From assembly GCA_945861915.1 (NCBI GenBank), contig CAMAWK010000005.1:1-39236 (forward strand): a stretch of DNA of 39,236 nucleotides, in the 5' to 3' direction. Source of the stretch: Flavobacterium psychrophilum. Lineage in GTDB: Bacteria; Bacteroidota; Bacteroidia; Flavobacteriales; Flavobacteriaceae. Shown one piece after another: positions 7,196 to 15,982 of this stretch. A program made the position numbers and the translations under genes. The notes beneath the pieces are model-generated. The model worked only from the letters and a program-made list of their open reading frames with translations. It was not told where the DNA came from and made no database searches. Each line of letters opens with the position of its first letter. Positions within the stretch are counted from its first letter, which is position 1.

Positions 7196-8361
7196 TATCG
7201 AATAATTTTAGTATCAAAACTACGATATTCCTGCAAGATGGTATCCCACATTAATTGTTGATCAAAACGCGACACAATCATAGCTCTAGCATTTTGTTGC
7301 ATTTCTAAAAACTGTTTTTTATCATCTATGAAATTTATCATTGATTCAAGAATTGCCTTTTGATTTTTTACAGGAATAATGCAACCATTTTTTTTATCTT
7401 CTATAATCTCGTTACACCCATTTATATCTGTAACAATACAAGGTAATCCCATCGCTCCTGCTTGCATCACCACATTAGGAAAACCTTCACGATAACTAGG
7501 AAAAACGAGTGAATTAGCAATAGAGAAATACGGTCTCACATCCAATTGATATCCGACCGAAATTATTGATTTATTGCTAGTAATTTGATTCAGCGTTTCT
7601 TGATTCAAAGGATCTAATTCTTGTTCAAAAGGACCTACTAGAAGTAATTTAACTTCCTTTCGTAATTTTTGAATGTCTATAAAAGCAGCAATTAATTCGT
7701 TTATTCCTTTGTCAGCAACGATTCTACCCACAAATACAAATACAAAATCAGTTGGCAAAATTCCTAATTCCAATTTTAAATTGTCTTTATCTTGTTCAGA
7801 AAAATGAGAATTATTAAAGTAAGAAGTATCAATTCCGTTCGAACTTCCATTACCTAAAACTTTTAATTTTGTAGATGAACAATAGGCGTTTTCAATAATT
7901 AAATCCCTCATTTTAAATGAATTGGGATATACTTTTGTTGCACAAGAATAGGTCAGTTTTTCTACAAAATCTAAAATTTTTCGCTTCAAGCCAACTTGTT
8001 CCAACAAAGGCATTCCTGCGACTGTATGCAATCTGTTTGGAACACCCGCAAATTTTGAAGCTAACATCCCAACGATTCCGGCTTTTGGTGTATGTGTATG
8101 CACTATGAAAGGTTTAGTTTTTTTTAGAAAAAAGTATAGTTTTAGAACTGCCAATGCATCTTTAATTGGCGTAATTTGGCGGGTCATTTCAAGTGAAAAA
8201 ACAGCAACTTTTTCTTGTTCACCATATTTTTCGAGTCTTTTTGAATCCGACGAAACAGCAATTATATTATAAAACGAACTCATAAAATGCAATTGTCCCG
8301 TCAATAATTTTTCTAACGAAAGAGGAACTGTTGTTATGCGAACTAGAGTTTGTTTTGACAT
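7195..8361 (-). CDS. GT4-family glycosyltransferase, PglA-like
   Basis: A 388-residue GT-B fold retaining glycosyltransferase. The N-terminal domain carries HTHTPKAGIVGMLA (residues 88-101), a feature of the PglA/WbpY-like group, and the C-terminal domain has VGRIVADKGI (211-220) and SYREGFPNVVMQAG (about 289-302). The second glutamate of the usual E-x7-E motif is Gln300. Its position immediately before the PglC-type gene suggests it adds the second sugar to the undecaprenyl-linked acceptor, often GalNAc in PglA, but donor specificity cannot be read from sequence. The stop overlaps the next start by one base. Confidence 0.9.
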   Translation of the reverse strand: MSKQTLVRITTVPLSLEKLLTGQLHFMSSFYNIIAVSSDSKRLEKYGEQEKVAVFSLEMTRQITPIKDALAVLKLYFFLKKTKPFIVHTHTPKAGIVGMLASKFAGVPNRLHTVAGMPLLEQVGLKRKILDFVEKLTYSCATKVYPNSFKMRDLIIENAYCSSTKLKVLGNGSSNGIDTSYFNNSHFSEQDKDNLKLELGILPTDFVFVFVGRIVADKGINELIAAFIDIQKLRKEVKLLLVGPFEQELDPLNQETLNQITSNKSIISVGYQLDVRPYFSIANSLVFPSYREGFPNVVMQAGAMGLPCIVTDINGCNEIIEDKKNGCIIPVKNQKAILESMINFIDDKKQFLEMQQNARAMIVSRFDQQLMWDTILQEYRSFDTKIIR

Positions 8362-8374
8362 ACTGGATTTGATA

Positions 8375-9334
8375 TTATGAGCAAACGGTATCTCTCAATT
8401 CTTTCATAGTAAGACTTTCCATTCCATAGGTTTCTTTACAAAATTTGAAAGTTTCTAAAATATCTTGTAATATTTTGATAGAATTAGCTACATCTACACC
8501 AAAATTATGAGGATGCCACCACAAATGATAAACTTCCCCTAGTTTAGCAGCTTGAATCATTTCACTTTTAATTCTTTGAAGTCTAGCGATATTTAAAACA
8601 GCTATCGAATGTTGAGGTCTCAAAAATCGACTGGCAGGTTGGCAAATTATTTTATCTGAAACTAAATGTTCTATTGGATATGATTTTGTTCCAAAAGGCA
8701 AATAGGCATCACCTGTTCTAGCTAATTTTACTGCGAGAGTTTCTTTTTTTGTTGTATCCCAATACCAGAAGTTTGGATTTGAACGAACGGTTTCAATCTG
8801 TTTTTGAGTACAAACTTCTAAATATAATTCGTTGAATTGATTTCTTGGGAAAACTAGGGATTTCAGTTCAATATTCATTTTTTGAGCTAATCTAATCGCT
8901 TGATTACAATCGGCTTCAAATTGAGCTTTTGTTTGTCCTTTTTCTAAACAATAGTAGTGAGAGTAAGTATGCGTTCCTATTTCCTGCCCTTTCACACTTT
9001 GAATGGCTTTTATCAATTTCGGAGCGAAAAAAAAGCTGTCAAAACCTGCCCCTTGATGTCTTTTTCCGTACTCATAAGCATTTAATTCTTTCCTTTCATA
9101 AGCGGGCTGAATTTCAGGAATATTTGAATGCCATTCTTCCCAATTTTCATTAAATAACATCCCAACAGTAGCCCAAGTAACATGAATAGCATTTTTCTCA
9201 AAAAGACTTAGCATTTGAGTAATTGCCTCCAATGTATTCTTGAAATAGGTTACTTTATCATTAATTTCGATATGATCAAAAAGTCCCCATACCAATTCAA
9301 AGTCAAGAGAAATAACTAATGTTCCGTTTTTCAT
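8375..9334 (-). CDS. Polysaccharide deacetylase (CE4/NodB-like)
   Basis: This 319-residue protein opens with a SLDFELVWG motif (Asp11 and Glu13 in the motif-1 position, where classical NodB proteins have TFDD). GTHTYSHYYC supplies the HxxxH metal ligands His122 and His126, and a later WWHPHN motif fits the fifth conserved block. These features match PF01522 hydrolases that remove N- or O-acetyl groups from carbohydrates with a divalent metal. No signal peptide is visible, so it may act on a cytoplasmic lipid-linked intermediate rather than on exported polymer. It sits 17 bases after the polymerase candidate and 13 before the PglA-like gene. Confidence 0.87.
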   Translation of the reverse strand: MKNGTLVISLDFELVWGLFDHIEINDKVTYFKNTLEAITQMLSLFEKNAIHVTWATVGMLFNENWEEWHSNIPEIQPAYERKELNAYEYGKRHQGAGFDSFFFAPKLIKAIQSVKGQEIGTHTYSHYYCLEKGQTKAQFEADCNQAIRLAQKMNIELKSLVFPRNQFNELYLEVCTQKQIETVRSNPNFWYWDTTKKETLAVKLARTGDAYLPFGTKSYPIEHLVSDKIICQPASRFLRPQHSIAVLNIARLQRIKSEMIQAAKLGEVYHLWWHPHNFGVDVANSIKILQDILETFKFCKETYGMESLTMKELRDTVCS

Positions 9335-9351
9335 ATTGACAAAATTAATAT

Positions 9352-10533
9352 CTATTCTGCAAGAATAGGTTTTGGTTTGTTTCTTTGCATAATTTCATAT
9401 TTTTCAGAAGCCAAAAAATAATAAATAACAAAAAAACCAAAATACATCACCATCGATTTTTGGCGCATCATAATCCCTAAATTTGACATCACAAACGTCA
9501 AAGCAAACGAGGTCAAAACAAAAATAATTAAAGACGCTTTTACTAAATATGGTGCTCGTACAATAAATTTCAGAAAACGTTTGTTGCAAATTTTCGCAAA
9601 CAAAAGCAAATAAATTAAGTTTTCAATTGAACTAAAAAACCCCAATGCACCCGGAGAATCAACAAATAAAGGGCGAAACCAAAAAGTGAAAAATTTAAAC
9701 GGTATTGGATAATTACTCATATCAACTCCTGAATCTGCAGTCACGAGTTTAGCTGATTGACTGGTAGCAAATTGATCAAAATCTTCAATTACATTTTCTG
9801 AACCTTCTAAATTTGCCACTTTCAGAATAGAATTTTGTGCCACAAATAAAAAGCCTAATGAAGCAACCAAAACTATCATTTTAACTCCAAAACCAATTTT
9901 ACTTCTTCCAGTTAGAATTCCCACCATAACTCCTACTAATAGAAAAAGCATTACGTGTGGACGAATCATATAAACAAAAAAACTACCAATAATCAATGGG
10001 ATTATTCTTTTTTGTGGAAAACGCAAGGCATAAATAAAAAGCATTAAACCCATAAAAATCAAACTACCCTTTCCGAGTGAAACAGTCCAGAAATGCATGT
10101 TTGGTAAAAAAAGTAATAAAGTAAGTAAATCATATTTTTTAAAAACAGTGACTTTAACAGTAATATTTTCCCTAAAAAAAAGATACGCAAATACAAAACC
10201 AACATAACCTGTCCAAGCAAAAAGGAGCATAATTGAAATATACGACAGCCCGAGTTGCACTAGAGGCGAGGCGACAAAAACAATAAACTTTGTCCCTGTT
10301 AAAAAAACAGTCATCAAATCCTCCCTTAAAACACTAGCATTTTTAAAATATACAATAGAATCTGAACGATTAAAAATAGAATAAGCATAATAGTTTGCAA
10401 AAAACAGTAAATGATACCAATACAATCTATTCATCAATTTTTTGTCAAAAAAAGCAAATTTAGATGACAAGCTTTTATACAAAACTTGATTAATAAAAAG
10501 AAGAAATATAAAAAGAAATATAAAATCGATCAT
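9352..10533 (-). CDS. Polytopic membrane protein, candidate Wzy polymerase
   Basis: A 393-residue, strongly hydrophobic protein with about 9-10 membrane helices. Recognisable patches include LPNMHFWTVSLGKGSLIF near residue 145 and YMIRPHVMLFLLVG around 190, a charged loop set between helices, and a long hydrophilic segment at about 240-270. Wzy polymerases are poorly conserved and recognised mainly by this layout, with arginines and histidines in periplasmic loops. It is the only polytopic protein in the visible cluster besides the MBOAT enzymes and the ABC permease. It could instead be a lipid-linked-sugar glycosyltransferase of the GT-C type. Its start lies 3 bases after the GNAT stop. Confidence 0.65.
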   Translation of the reverse strand: MIDFIFLFIFLLFINQVLYKSLSSKFAFFDKKLMNRLYWYHLLFFANYYAYSIFNRSDSIVYFKNASVLREDLMTVFLTGTKFIVFVASPLVQLGLSYISIMLLFAWTGYVGFVFAYLFFRENITVKVTVFKKYDLLTLLLFLPNMHFWTVSLGKGSLIFMGLMLFIYALRFPQKRIIPLIIGSFFVYMIRPHVMLFLLVGVMVGILTGRSKIGFGVKMIVLVASLGFLFVAQNSILKVANLEGSENVIEDFDQFATSQSAKLVTADSGVDMSNYPIPFKFFTFWFRPLFVDSPGALGFFSSIENLIYLLLFAKICNKRFLKFIVRAPYLVKASLIIFVLTSFALTFVMSNLGIMMRQKSMVMYFGFFVIYYFLASEKYEIMQRNKPKPILAE

Positions 10534-10536
10534 TTT

Positions 10537-11478
10537 TTAAAATAACTCTAAATCGCCTAAACTATAGCACCAGTTTTTAATGGTGTAGGCTGAATTTGTA
10601 AAGAAAGTATTTTCAGTTAAGGTTCTGATAGTTAGCTTTGGTCCAAATTTACCGTATATTTTACATCTGAACAAATCTTTGTTTGAGGTAGTGAGCAACC
10701 AACATTTTTTTTGAAAAGCAAATTTCGAAATCACTTTTTGCATTTGATTTTTATGTTCTTTATGGTTTGAACAAACGGTTTCAACCACTCTCAATTCATT
10801 AAAAAAACGATGCTTTTTAACATATAGAGCTATATACCAATCATCTGAAGAAAAAACTACATAGTCTTGCAAAGGATTTTCTTCATATCGCCATCTTAAA
10901 TATGAAGCTGATTTGGGTGTGAAAAGTAAATTAGTTTTCGATAATTCACCATTATAATTGCTACAAAGCAAATCTAATTGCTCTGTACTAATTCTATTTT
11001 CTGATTCTATTTTATAAAAAAAACAAGGAATAACATATAAAATTGCTGGTACCACTGCCAGTTCGATGGCATCGACTATTTGCCATCCCATTTTTAAATA
11101 ACCAGGACGACTAAACTGATTAGGTGTATTGAACACAAAAGAATCACTATCGATTTTTTTCACATCATCGAGCGCTTGTAAAGTCAATTTTTTAAAAATT
11201 CCTTTTCCTTGAAAATCAGGATGAGTAGCTGTATCAACTGCTCTGTAGGCGGTGTAAGATTGAGTCCCTAATTGCCATTGCCATCTCATAAATGCCCTCA
11301 CTCCTACCAGAATATCATCTTCAAAACCCAATAAAACATAAGAAATCCCAAATGGATTTATAACATGTTTAAAATTCCAAATTTCAGATGTTTTTTTAAT
11401 CAAACCTTCGCCTAAACTAAGTTGTAATAACTTAACAATAGCAGGAATATCATCTGATGTTGCCTTTGTGATAATCAT
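10537..11478 (-). CDS. GNAT-family N-acetyltransferase
   Basis: A 313-residue protein with an N-terminal GNAT domain. The acetyl-CoA pyrophosphate-binding loop is HPDFQGKGIFKKL (residues 86-98, matching Q/R-x-x-G-x-G/A), preceded by a VDTATHP strand. The second half (about 130-313) is longer than a simple GNAT and includes a SYLRWRYEENP segment, suggesting a two-domain arrangement seen in some polysaccharide-cluster GNATs. It may N-acetylate an amino sugar nucleotide or the growing chain; the 4-amino sugars made here are plausible substrates. The start overlaps the GT4 stop by four bases. The substrate is not determinable. Confidence 0.82.
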   Translation of the reverse strand: MIITKATSDDIPAIVKLLQLSLGEGLIKKTSEIWNFKHVINPFGISYVLLGFEDDILVGVRAFMRWQWQLGTQSYTAYRAVDTATHPDFQGKGIFKKLTLQALDDVKKIDSDSFVFNTPNQFSRPGYLKMGWQIVDAIELAVVPAILYVIPCFFYKIESENRISTEQLDLLCSNYNGELSKTNLLFTPKSASYLRWRYEENPLQDYVVFSSDDWYIALYVKKHRFFNELRVVETVCSNHKEHKNQMQKVISKFAFQKKCWLLTTSNKDLFRCKIYGKFGPKLTIRTLTENTFFTNSAYTIKNWCYSLGDLELF

Positions 11479-12590
11479 ATTTTACAACTTTTATATAAAA
11501 TTTCTAGTTGTGCAACCATGGCTTTTATGCTAAAATCATCCTCTACCCGTTTTCGAGCTTCTATTTGAAAATTGGCTAATTGGGATGGATTTTGGGATAA
11601 ATCTAAAATGGAATTTGATAACATTTTCCAGTCTTCAACCCCAACCATAATTCCATTTTCATTATTTTTCAAAACTTCTTTAATTCCACCTGCATCTGTT
11701 GAAACAATCGCACAACCCATACTCATTGCTTCGAGCAAAGCAATCGGAAGTCCTTCAAACGAAGAACTCATCATAAAAATATCCATCGCTTCGTAGTAGG
11801 GTTTTACGTTTGTTTGTATGCCTGAGAAAAAAACTTTACCTTCTAAATTTAGTTCCTTGTGTTTGGCATAAATTTCAGGTTCCAAAATACCTGCACCTAC
11901 AATAATTCCATAAATATTGGAATTTTTTTCGATGGCTACACTTATAATTTCCAACCACTTATCCAACCTTTTTTGAAATCTAAAAACAGCAACAGTTCCC
12001 ACTAAAATAGCATCATCTGGGATTGAAAACTGTTGTCGTATCTTTTGCCTTTCTGCTGGACTATTTCGTTTAAAATTTTGAACATTTACTCCGTTGAGTA
12101 CTGTTTTAACAACAATTTTAGGCTTTATATTTTGTAAGATAGAATCGCTAACTTCCTGCGAAACACCTATAGTCAATGTTTGGAAATTAAAACTCCATTT
12201 ATTGATAAATTTTGTCAAAAAATGATAACGTTCTTGCAAATTATGCTCTGTATATAGAACTGGTATTTTTGTTTTTAAATGCACTAACCTACTCACAAAT
12301 CCTGCCCAAGGCAAATGGGCATGAATCAATTCAATTTGATAGGTTTTGCAATATTTAATTATATTAGGATACTGTAATAACAATTGCAAATTGTTTTTTG
12401 CCGAAAAACAACTTACTTTTCCTCCTGTCATTTCAATAGTTTCAACCATTTGGTTCTTCCAAGGTAAAAAATAAATGTAATGAAACTCAAATTGGTCCTG
12501 ATTATGTTCTTTGAGCGTTTCTGGCAAAAGCATTTCTGCGCCGCCTCGACCCAAAGATTTAATAATATGTAATACTTTAATTTTAGACAT
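11475..12590 (-). CDS. GT4-family glycosyltransferase
   Basis: A 371-residue GT-B retaining glycosyltransferase. It starts with KVLHIIKSLGRGGAEML, the glycine-rich loop common in GT4 proteins, carries an IHAHLPWAGF segment in the N-domain and VAVFRFQKRLDKWLEI in the donor domain, and has a complete E-x7-E motif in EGLPIALLEAMSMG. The following STDAGGIKEVL is the usual continuation. It transfers a sugar from a nucleotide donor to the lipid-linked glycan in the cytoplasm; donor and linkage are unknown. It overlaps the SGNH gene stop by one base and the GNAT start by four bases, so the three are translationally coupled. Confidence 0.92.
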   Translation of the reverse strand: MSKIKVLHIIKSLGRGGAEMLLPETLKEHNQDQFEFHYIYFLPWKNQMVETIEMTGGKVSCFSAKNNLQLLLQYPNIIKYCKTYQIELIHAHLPWAGFVSRLVHLKTKIPVLYTEHNLQERYHFLTKFINKWSFNFQTLTIGVSQEVSDSILQNIKPKIVVKTVLNGVNVQNFKRNSPAERQKIRQQFSIPDDAILVGTVAVFRFQKRLDKWLEIISVAIEKNSNIYGIIVGAGILEPEIYAKHKELNLEGKVFFSGIQTNVKPYYEAMDIFMMSSSFEGLPIALLEAMSMGCAIVSTDAGGIKEVLKNNENGIMVGVEDWKMLSNSILDLSQNPSQLANFQIEARKRVEDDFSIKAMVAQLEILYKSCKI

Positions 12591-13510
12591 TACAATTTTT
12601 TTAAACTGATAAGAATACTATCCATTTTTTTAGAAAACTTTTCGGCTCCTTTTTCATTCAAATGATCGGCATCACAAAAATTTTGTGCTGTGAAAGAAGA
12701 GTCATTTAAAAAATTAAAATAACTTATGTTAGAATTTGCCTTTTGAATGGATTGAATAGTGGCTATAGTGGTTTTCAATTGTTCCTGATTCAATTGCGAA
12801 GTATAAGTTTTATAGGCTGGACTAGTATAAAAAATCAGTTTGGCATTTTTGTTTTTTGCAAAAGATATTATTTCATTGACAACAGCAAGATTTTCCTCAA
12901 AAAATGAAATGCTTTTTTTATGATGTCTCTCCGCCGCAGATTTTCCTGTTTCAACTAAATCTTTAGAGTTTTTTGAATTATTATTTGTTCCCCACCCCAC
13001 TTTATTACAACTAATATCTGATTTATTTTTTCTAAAAAATTTATCTAATCTTTTAATATTCTCATTCCATTTTCCATTTAAAATTTCTGAATTTTCAACC
13101 AAATTTTTACTCTTATTTAGACCATAATAAATATTGTAATTTTTTATCCGCCACTTTTCTACTCCTGTCTCAAGTCTGTTAAATAAAGAAAAATAATCAA
13201 TAGGAACTACTATAAACTCTAATTTATCGGTTAGAGTAGAGTAATTTTTCAATATTTCTAAATCATAATCCAATGATTGAGCAATATGAGCAGCATTAAA
13301 ACTTTTAGAGGTAATAAATTCTGGATTCACAGCATAAAACGCATGCGAACTTCCTAAAAACAAAGTCTCAATTTGATTGGAATGTTGATCTAAATAGTTT
13401 TTCTTAAACGAATAATCATTGGGGATATTTCTTAATGAAATTTCCATAATTCCAATTAAAATTAGAACTGGGGCACTAAAAAATAAAGATTTTTTTATAA
13501 ATAGATTCAT
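12590..13510 (-). CDS. SGNH-hydrolase-like protein, membrane-anchored (third of the MBOAT-linked set)
   Basis: A 306-residue protein with an N-terminal membrane anchor (about 7-24) and an extracytoplasmic domain. The block-I nucleophile motif is FLGSSHAF (Gly53-Ser54-Ser55) and the C-terminal block is CDADHLNEKGA, where Asp280 and His283 complete a D-x-x-H catalytic pair. It therefore keeps the full SGNH triad elements, unlike its two neighbours. Proteins of this type work with MBOAT enzymes as periplasmic O-acetyltransferases or esterases on polysaccharides, as AlgJ/AlgX do in alginate. It lies 13 bases after the preceding SGNH gene. Specificity is unknown. Confidence 0.78.
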   Translation of the reverse strand: MNLFIKKSLFFSAPVLILIGIMEISLRNIPNDYSFKKNYLDQHSNQIETLFLGSSHAFYAVNPEFITSKSFNAAHIAQSLDYDLEILKNYSTLTDKLEFIVVPIDYFSLFNRLETGVEKWRIKNYNIYYGLNKSKNLVENSEILNGKWNENIKRLDKFFRKNKSDISCNKVGWGTNNNSKNSKDLVETGKSAAERHHKKSISFFEENLAVVNEIISFAKNKNAKLIFYTSPAYKTYTSQLNQEQLKTTIATIQSIQKANSNISYFNFLNDSSFTAQNFCDADHLNEKGAEKFSKKMDSILISLKKL

Positions 13511-13523
13511 TAAAACTAATAAA

Positions 13524-14495
13524 TTAATGGATTAAATTTTTTACAATTTCATCGTGTTGAAGGGTATTCACTAATTGATGTGTGAATAACTCAGCTCCTT
13601 TTCTATTGAGGTGACTGGCGTTGTAAAAATATTTTTTTTGAAAACAAATTGTATCGTTTGAATAATCATAAAACGGAATCTGATACTTTTTGCTATAATG
13701 AGAATATAAATTCATCACCATTTGTCTGTTCTTAACAAATTTTTGACCTTCGATATACTCGGGTGTATATACAAAAATTAGTTTTATATTTTGATTTTTG
13801 CAATCCACTAAAAAATGCTCAAACAGAAGTTGTGATTCCTTATCGATAGGCACTACATATTTTTTTCTTTTTACTTTGGCTTTATCCAAATCAGAATTCC
13901 AAGATTTGTCTTTGCCTTTATATCCTTTAACTCTTGCTTCAGGATTTTGCAAAAAACCCATAGAAAAACTCATTGTTTTTTGCAAAATCAATAACTTATT
14001 ATAATATCGAACTAATGGAAAATAGTAATCATAAAAATTAAATCCATGGTAACTCTGTGTTGCTTTCTTAATGTCTTTGTTCCAAAGCATATAGGGTAAA
14101 AATTGTTCTGAATTGTACAATTCTTTTTTCTTTTGTAAGGTAAACATATCTAACGAAAACAAAATAAGTTTAGGTTTTGAATTGTTTTTTAAAACCAACG
14201 AATGTCTAAAATTTTCTAACCAAAAGTTGTGTCCATTGATACCTAAATTATAAGAGGATATTTTTAAACTTTCTTCAAGAATTTTTGGACTAATATGACA
14301 CCAAGCCCTTGAACTTCCATAAACTAAAAGATCTGAATCAACTTTTCCTTCAAATAAATCGTTCCAAGTTGAGTATTCTCCATAGGCTAGCTCATTTATC
14401 TTTTTTAAATTGGTGGATAAAAAAATATCTAATCCGAAAGAAAGTAGAAGAATGGGAAGCGCAAAAAAGAAAGTTTTTTTAAGAAATCGCTTCAT
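13524..14495 (-). CDS. SGNH-like protein, membrane-anchored, paralog of 15983-16933
   Basis: A 323-residue protein with a membrane anchor at about 8-25 and a periplasmic domain. The block-I motif is VYGSSRAWCH (Gly60-Ser61-Ser62) and the C-terminal block is YNASHLNRKGAELF, with His295 present but Asn292 at the position of the usual catalytic Asp. It is clearly related to the protein at 15983-16933 (shared WNDL, SSR/TSRA, YNLGI and PLVRYY segments), and the two flank the MBOAT gene at 14498. It probably serves that MBOAT in polysaccharide O-acetylation. The start lies 2 bases after the MBOAT stop. Confidence 0.78.
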   Translation of the reverse strand: MKRFLKKTFFFALPILLLSFGLDIFLSTNLKKINELAYGEYSTWNDLFEGKVDSDLLVYGSSRAWCHISPKILEESLKISSYNLGINGHNFWLENFRHSLVLKNNSKPKLILFSLDMFTLQKKKELYNSEQFLPYMLWNKDIKKATQSYHGFNFYDYYFPLVRYYNKLLILQKTMSFSMGFLQNPEARVKGYKGKDKSWNSDLDKAKVKRKKYVVPIDKESQLLFEHFLVDCKNQNIKLIFVYTPEYIEGQKFVKNRQMVMNLYSHYSKKYQIPFYDYSNDTICFQKKYFYNASHLNRKGAELFTHQLVNTLQHDEIVKNLIH

Positions 14496-14497
14496 GT

Positions 14498-15946
14498 TTA
14501 AAACTGAAAATAAATGAATTCTTGATTTGAACCTGCAAAAATGAAAATAATAATCAGCAATAAATAATAAAATGCCAAACGGAAAACTCTGGATTTCTTT
14601 GAAAATATTCTCGCCAAAGCATATTGATGTTCTCTACCCAACCATTCAATTATTATAAATAGTACCACTAAAACAAGAGTTGGAACACACAATGCAGAGG
14701 ATTTAAAAACGGGAACACTGAAAAAAGAAGTTGAAAATATTTTAGAAATGTAACTTAATGCTTGTTCTACAGTATAAGATCTAAAAAAAATCCAAGCTAA
14801 AACAGTTAATGAAAAAGTAAATATGATTGAGAAAAAATCTTTTAAAGTTGGAAATAATTTTCCTTTTGCTACAATTTCAAGATTATTTCTATTGGTTTGA
14901 AAAACAATCGAAGGCATGATATACAATGCATTCAATAAACCCCAAATAATAAAAGTCCAATTGGCACCATGCCAAAATCCACTGACCAAAAATATAATAA
15001 AAGTATTTCTGATTTTATGCCACATGCCACCTTTACTCCCGCCTAACGGAATGTATAAATAATCGCGAAACCAAGTAGAAAGAGAAATATGCCAACGACG
15101 CCAAAACTCGGCAATGTCTCTAGAGAAATATGGAAAAGCAAAATTTCGTAATAAATCTATACCGAAAAGTCTAGCTGTTCCTAATGCAATATCAGAGTAA
15201 CCTGAAAAATCACCATAAATTTGAAATGCAAAAAACACAGCTCCTAATGCAAGTGTACTGCCTGAATAATCGGTATAGTTATCAAAAATGATATTGGCAA
15301 ACTTGGCGCAATTATCCGCAATAACTACTTTTTTGAACAATCCCCACAAAATTTGTTTCAAACCATCGACAGCTAGGGCATAATTGAAAATTCTTTTTTT
15401 CTGAATTTGTGGTAGTAAATGTGTGGCTCTTTCGATAGGTCCAGCCACTAATAAAGGAAAGAAACTCACAAAAACAGAATAATCGATAAAGTTTTTTTCG
15501 GCTTTGATTCTATCCTTATAAATATCAATTACATAAGACAATCCATGAAAAGTATAAAACGAAATTCCAACAGGCAAAATCACTTTTAGCGTCCATGGAT
15601 TGACTTGCAATCCAAAATTAGCTATGCCAGAAGCAAAAGATTCTGCAAAAAAATTGTAGTATTTAAAAACCCCAAGAAAACCAAGATTGACCGAAATACT
15701 TAACCAAAACCAAAACTTTTTACTCGCTTGATTTTTAGCATCGCACATTTTGATTCCGGTATAATAATCTAATAACGTAGAGAAAATTAAAAGAAACAAA
15801 AAACGCCAATCCCAACAAGCATAAAAGAAATAACTAGAAACCAGTAAAAGAATATTTTGAAGTTTTAAATTTTTATTCGTTACAAACCAATAAAGCACAA
15901 AAACTATTGATAGAAATAAAGCGAAATTTATGGAATTGAAAAACAT
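14498..15946 (-). CDS. MBOAT-family O-acyltransferase, AlgI-like (copy A)
   Basis: A 482-residue polytopic membrane protein of the MBOAT family. Signature segments are PVGISFYTFHGLSYVID (about 125-141), AGPIERATHLLPQ (about 168-180), EFWRRWHISLSTW (280-292) and SGFWHGANWTF (322-332), where His326 is the expected catalytic histidine. The family passes acetyl groups from a cytoplasmic donor across the membrane to a periplasmic acceptor. It is a close paralog of 19111-20565: my hand count finds about 23 differences in the first 350 residues, while the last 130 diverge strongly. It is bracketed by two related SGNH genes, which makes an O-acetylation cassette. Confidence 0.95.
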   Translation of the reverse strand: MFFNSINFALFLSIVFVLYWFVTNKNLKLQNILLLVSSYFFYACWDWRFLFLLIFSTLLDYYTGIKMCDAKNQASKKFWFWLSISVNLGFLGVFKYYNFFAESFASGIANFGLQVNPWTLKVILPVGISFYTFHGLSYVIDIYKDRIKAEKNFIDYSVFVSFFPLLVAGPIERATHLLPQIQKKRIFNYALAVDGLKQILWGLFKKVVIADNCAKFANIIFDNYTDYSGSTLALGAVFFAFQIYGDFSGYSDIALGTARLFGIDLLRNFAFPYFSRDIAEFWRRWHISLSTWFRDYLYIPLGGSKGGMWHKIRNTFIIFLVSGFWHGANWTFIIWGLLNALYIMPSIVFQTNRNNLEIVAKGKLFPTLKDFFSIIFTFSLTVLAWIFFRSYTVEQALSYISKIFSTSFFSVPVFKSSALCVPTLVLVVLFIIIEWLGREHQYALARIFSKKSRVFRLAFYYLLLIIIFIFAGSNQEFIYFQF

Positions 15947-15982
15947 TATTATTTTTATTATTTGATGATTTCTTAAAAAAAA

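Noticed and set aside
9404..9589. Second minus-strand frame inside the Wzy candidate
   Set aside because: Overlaps the larger membrane protein in another frame and has no family features.
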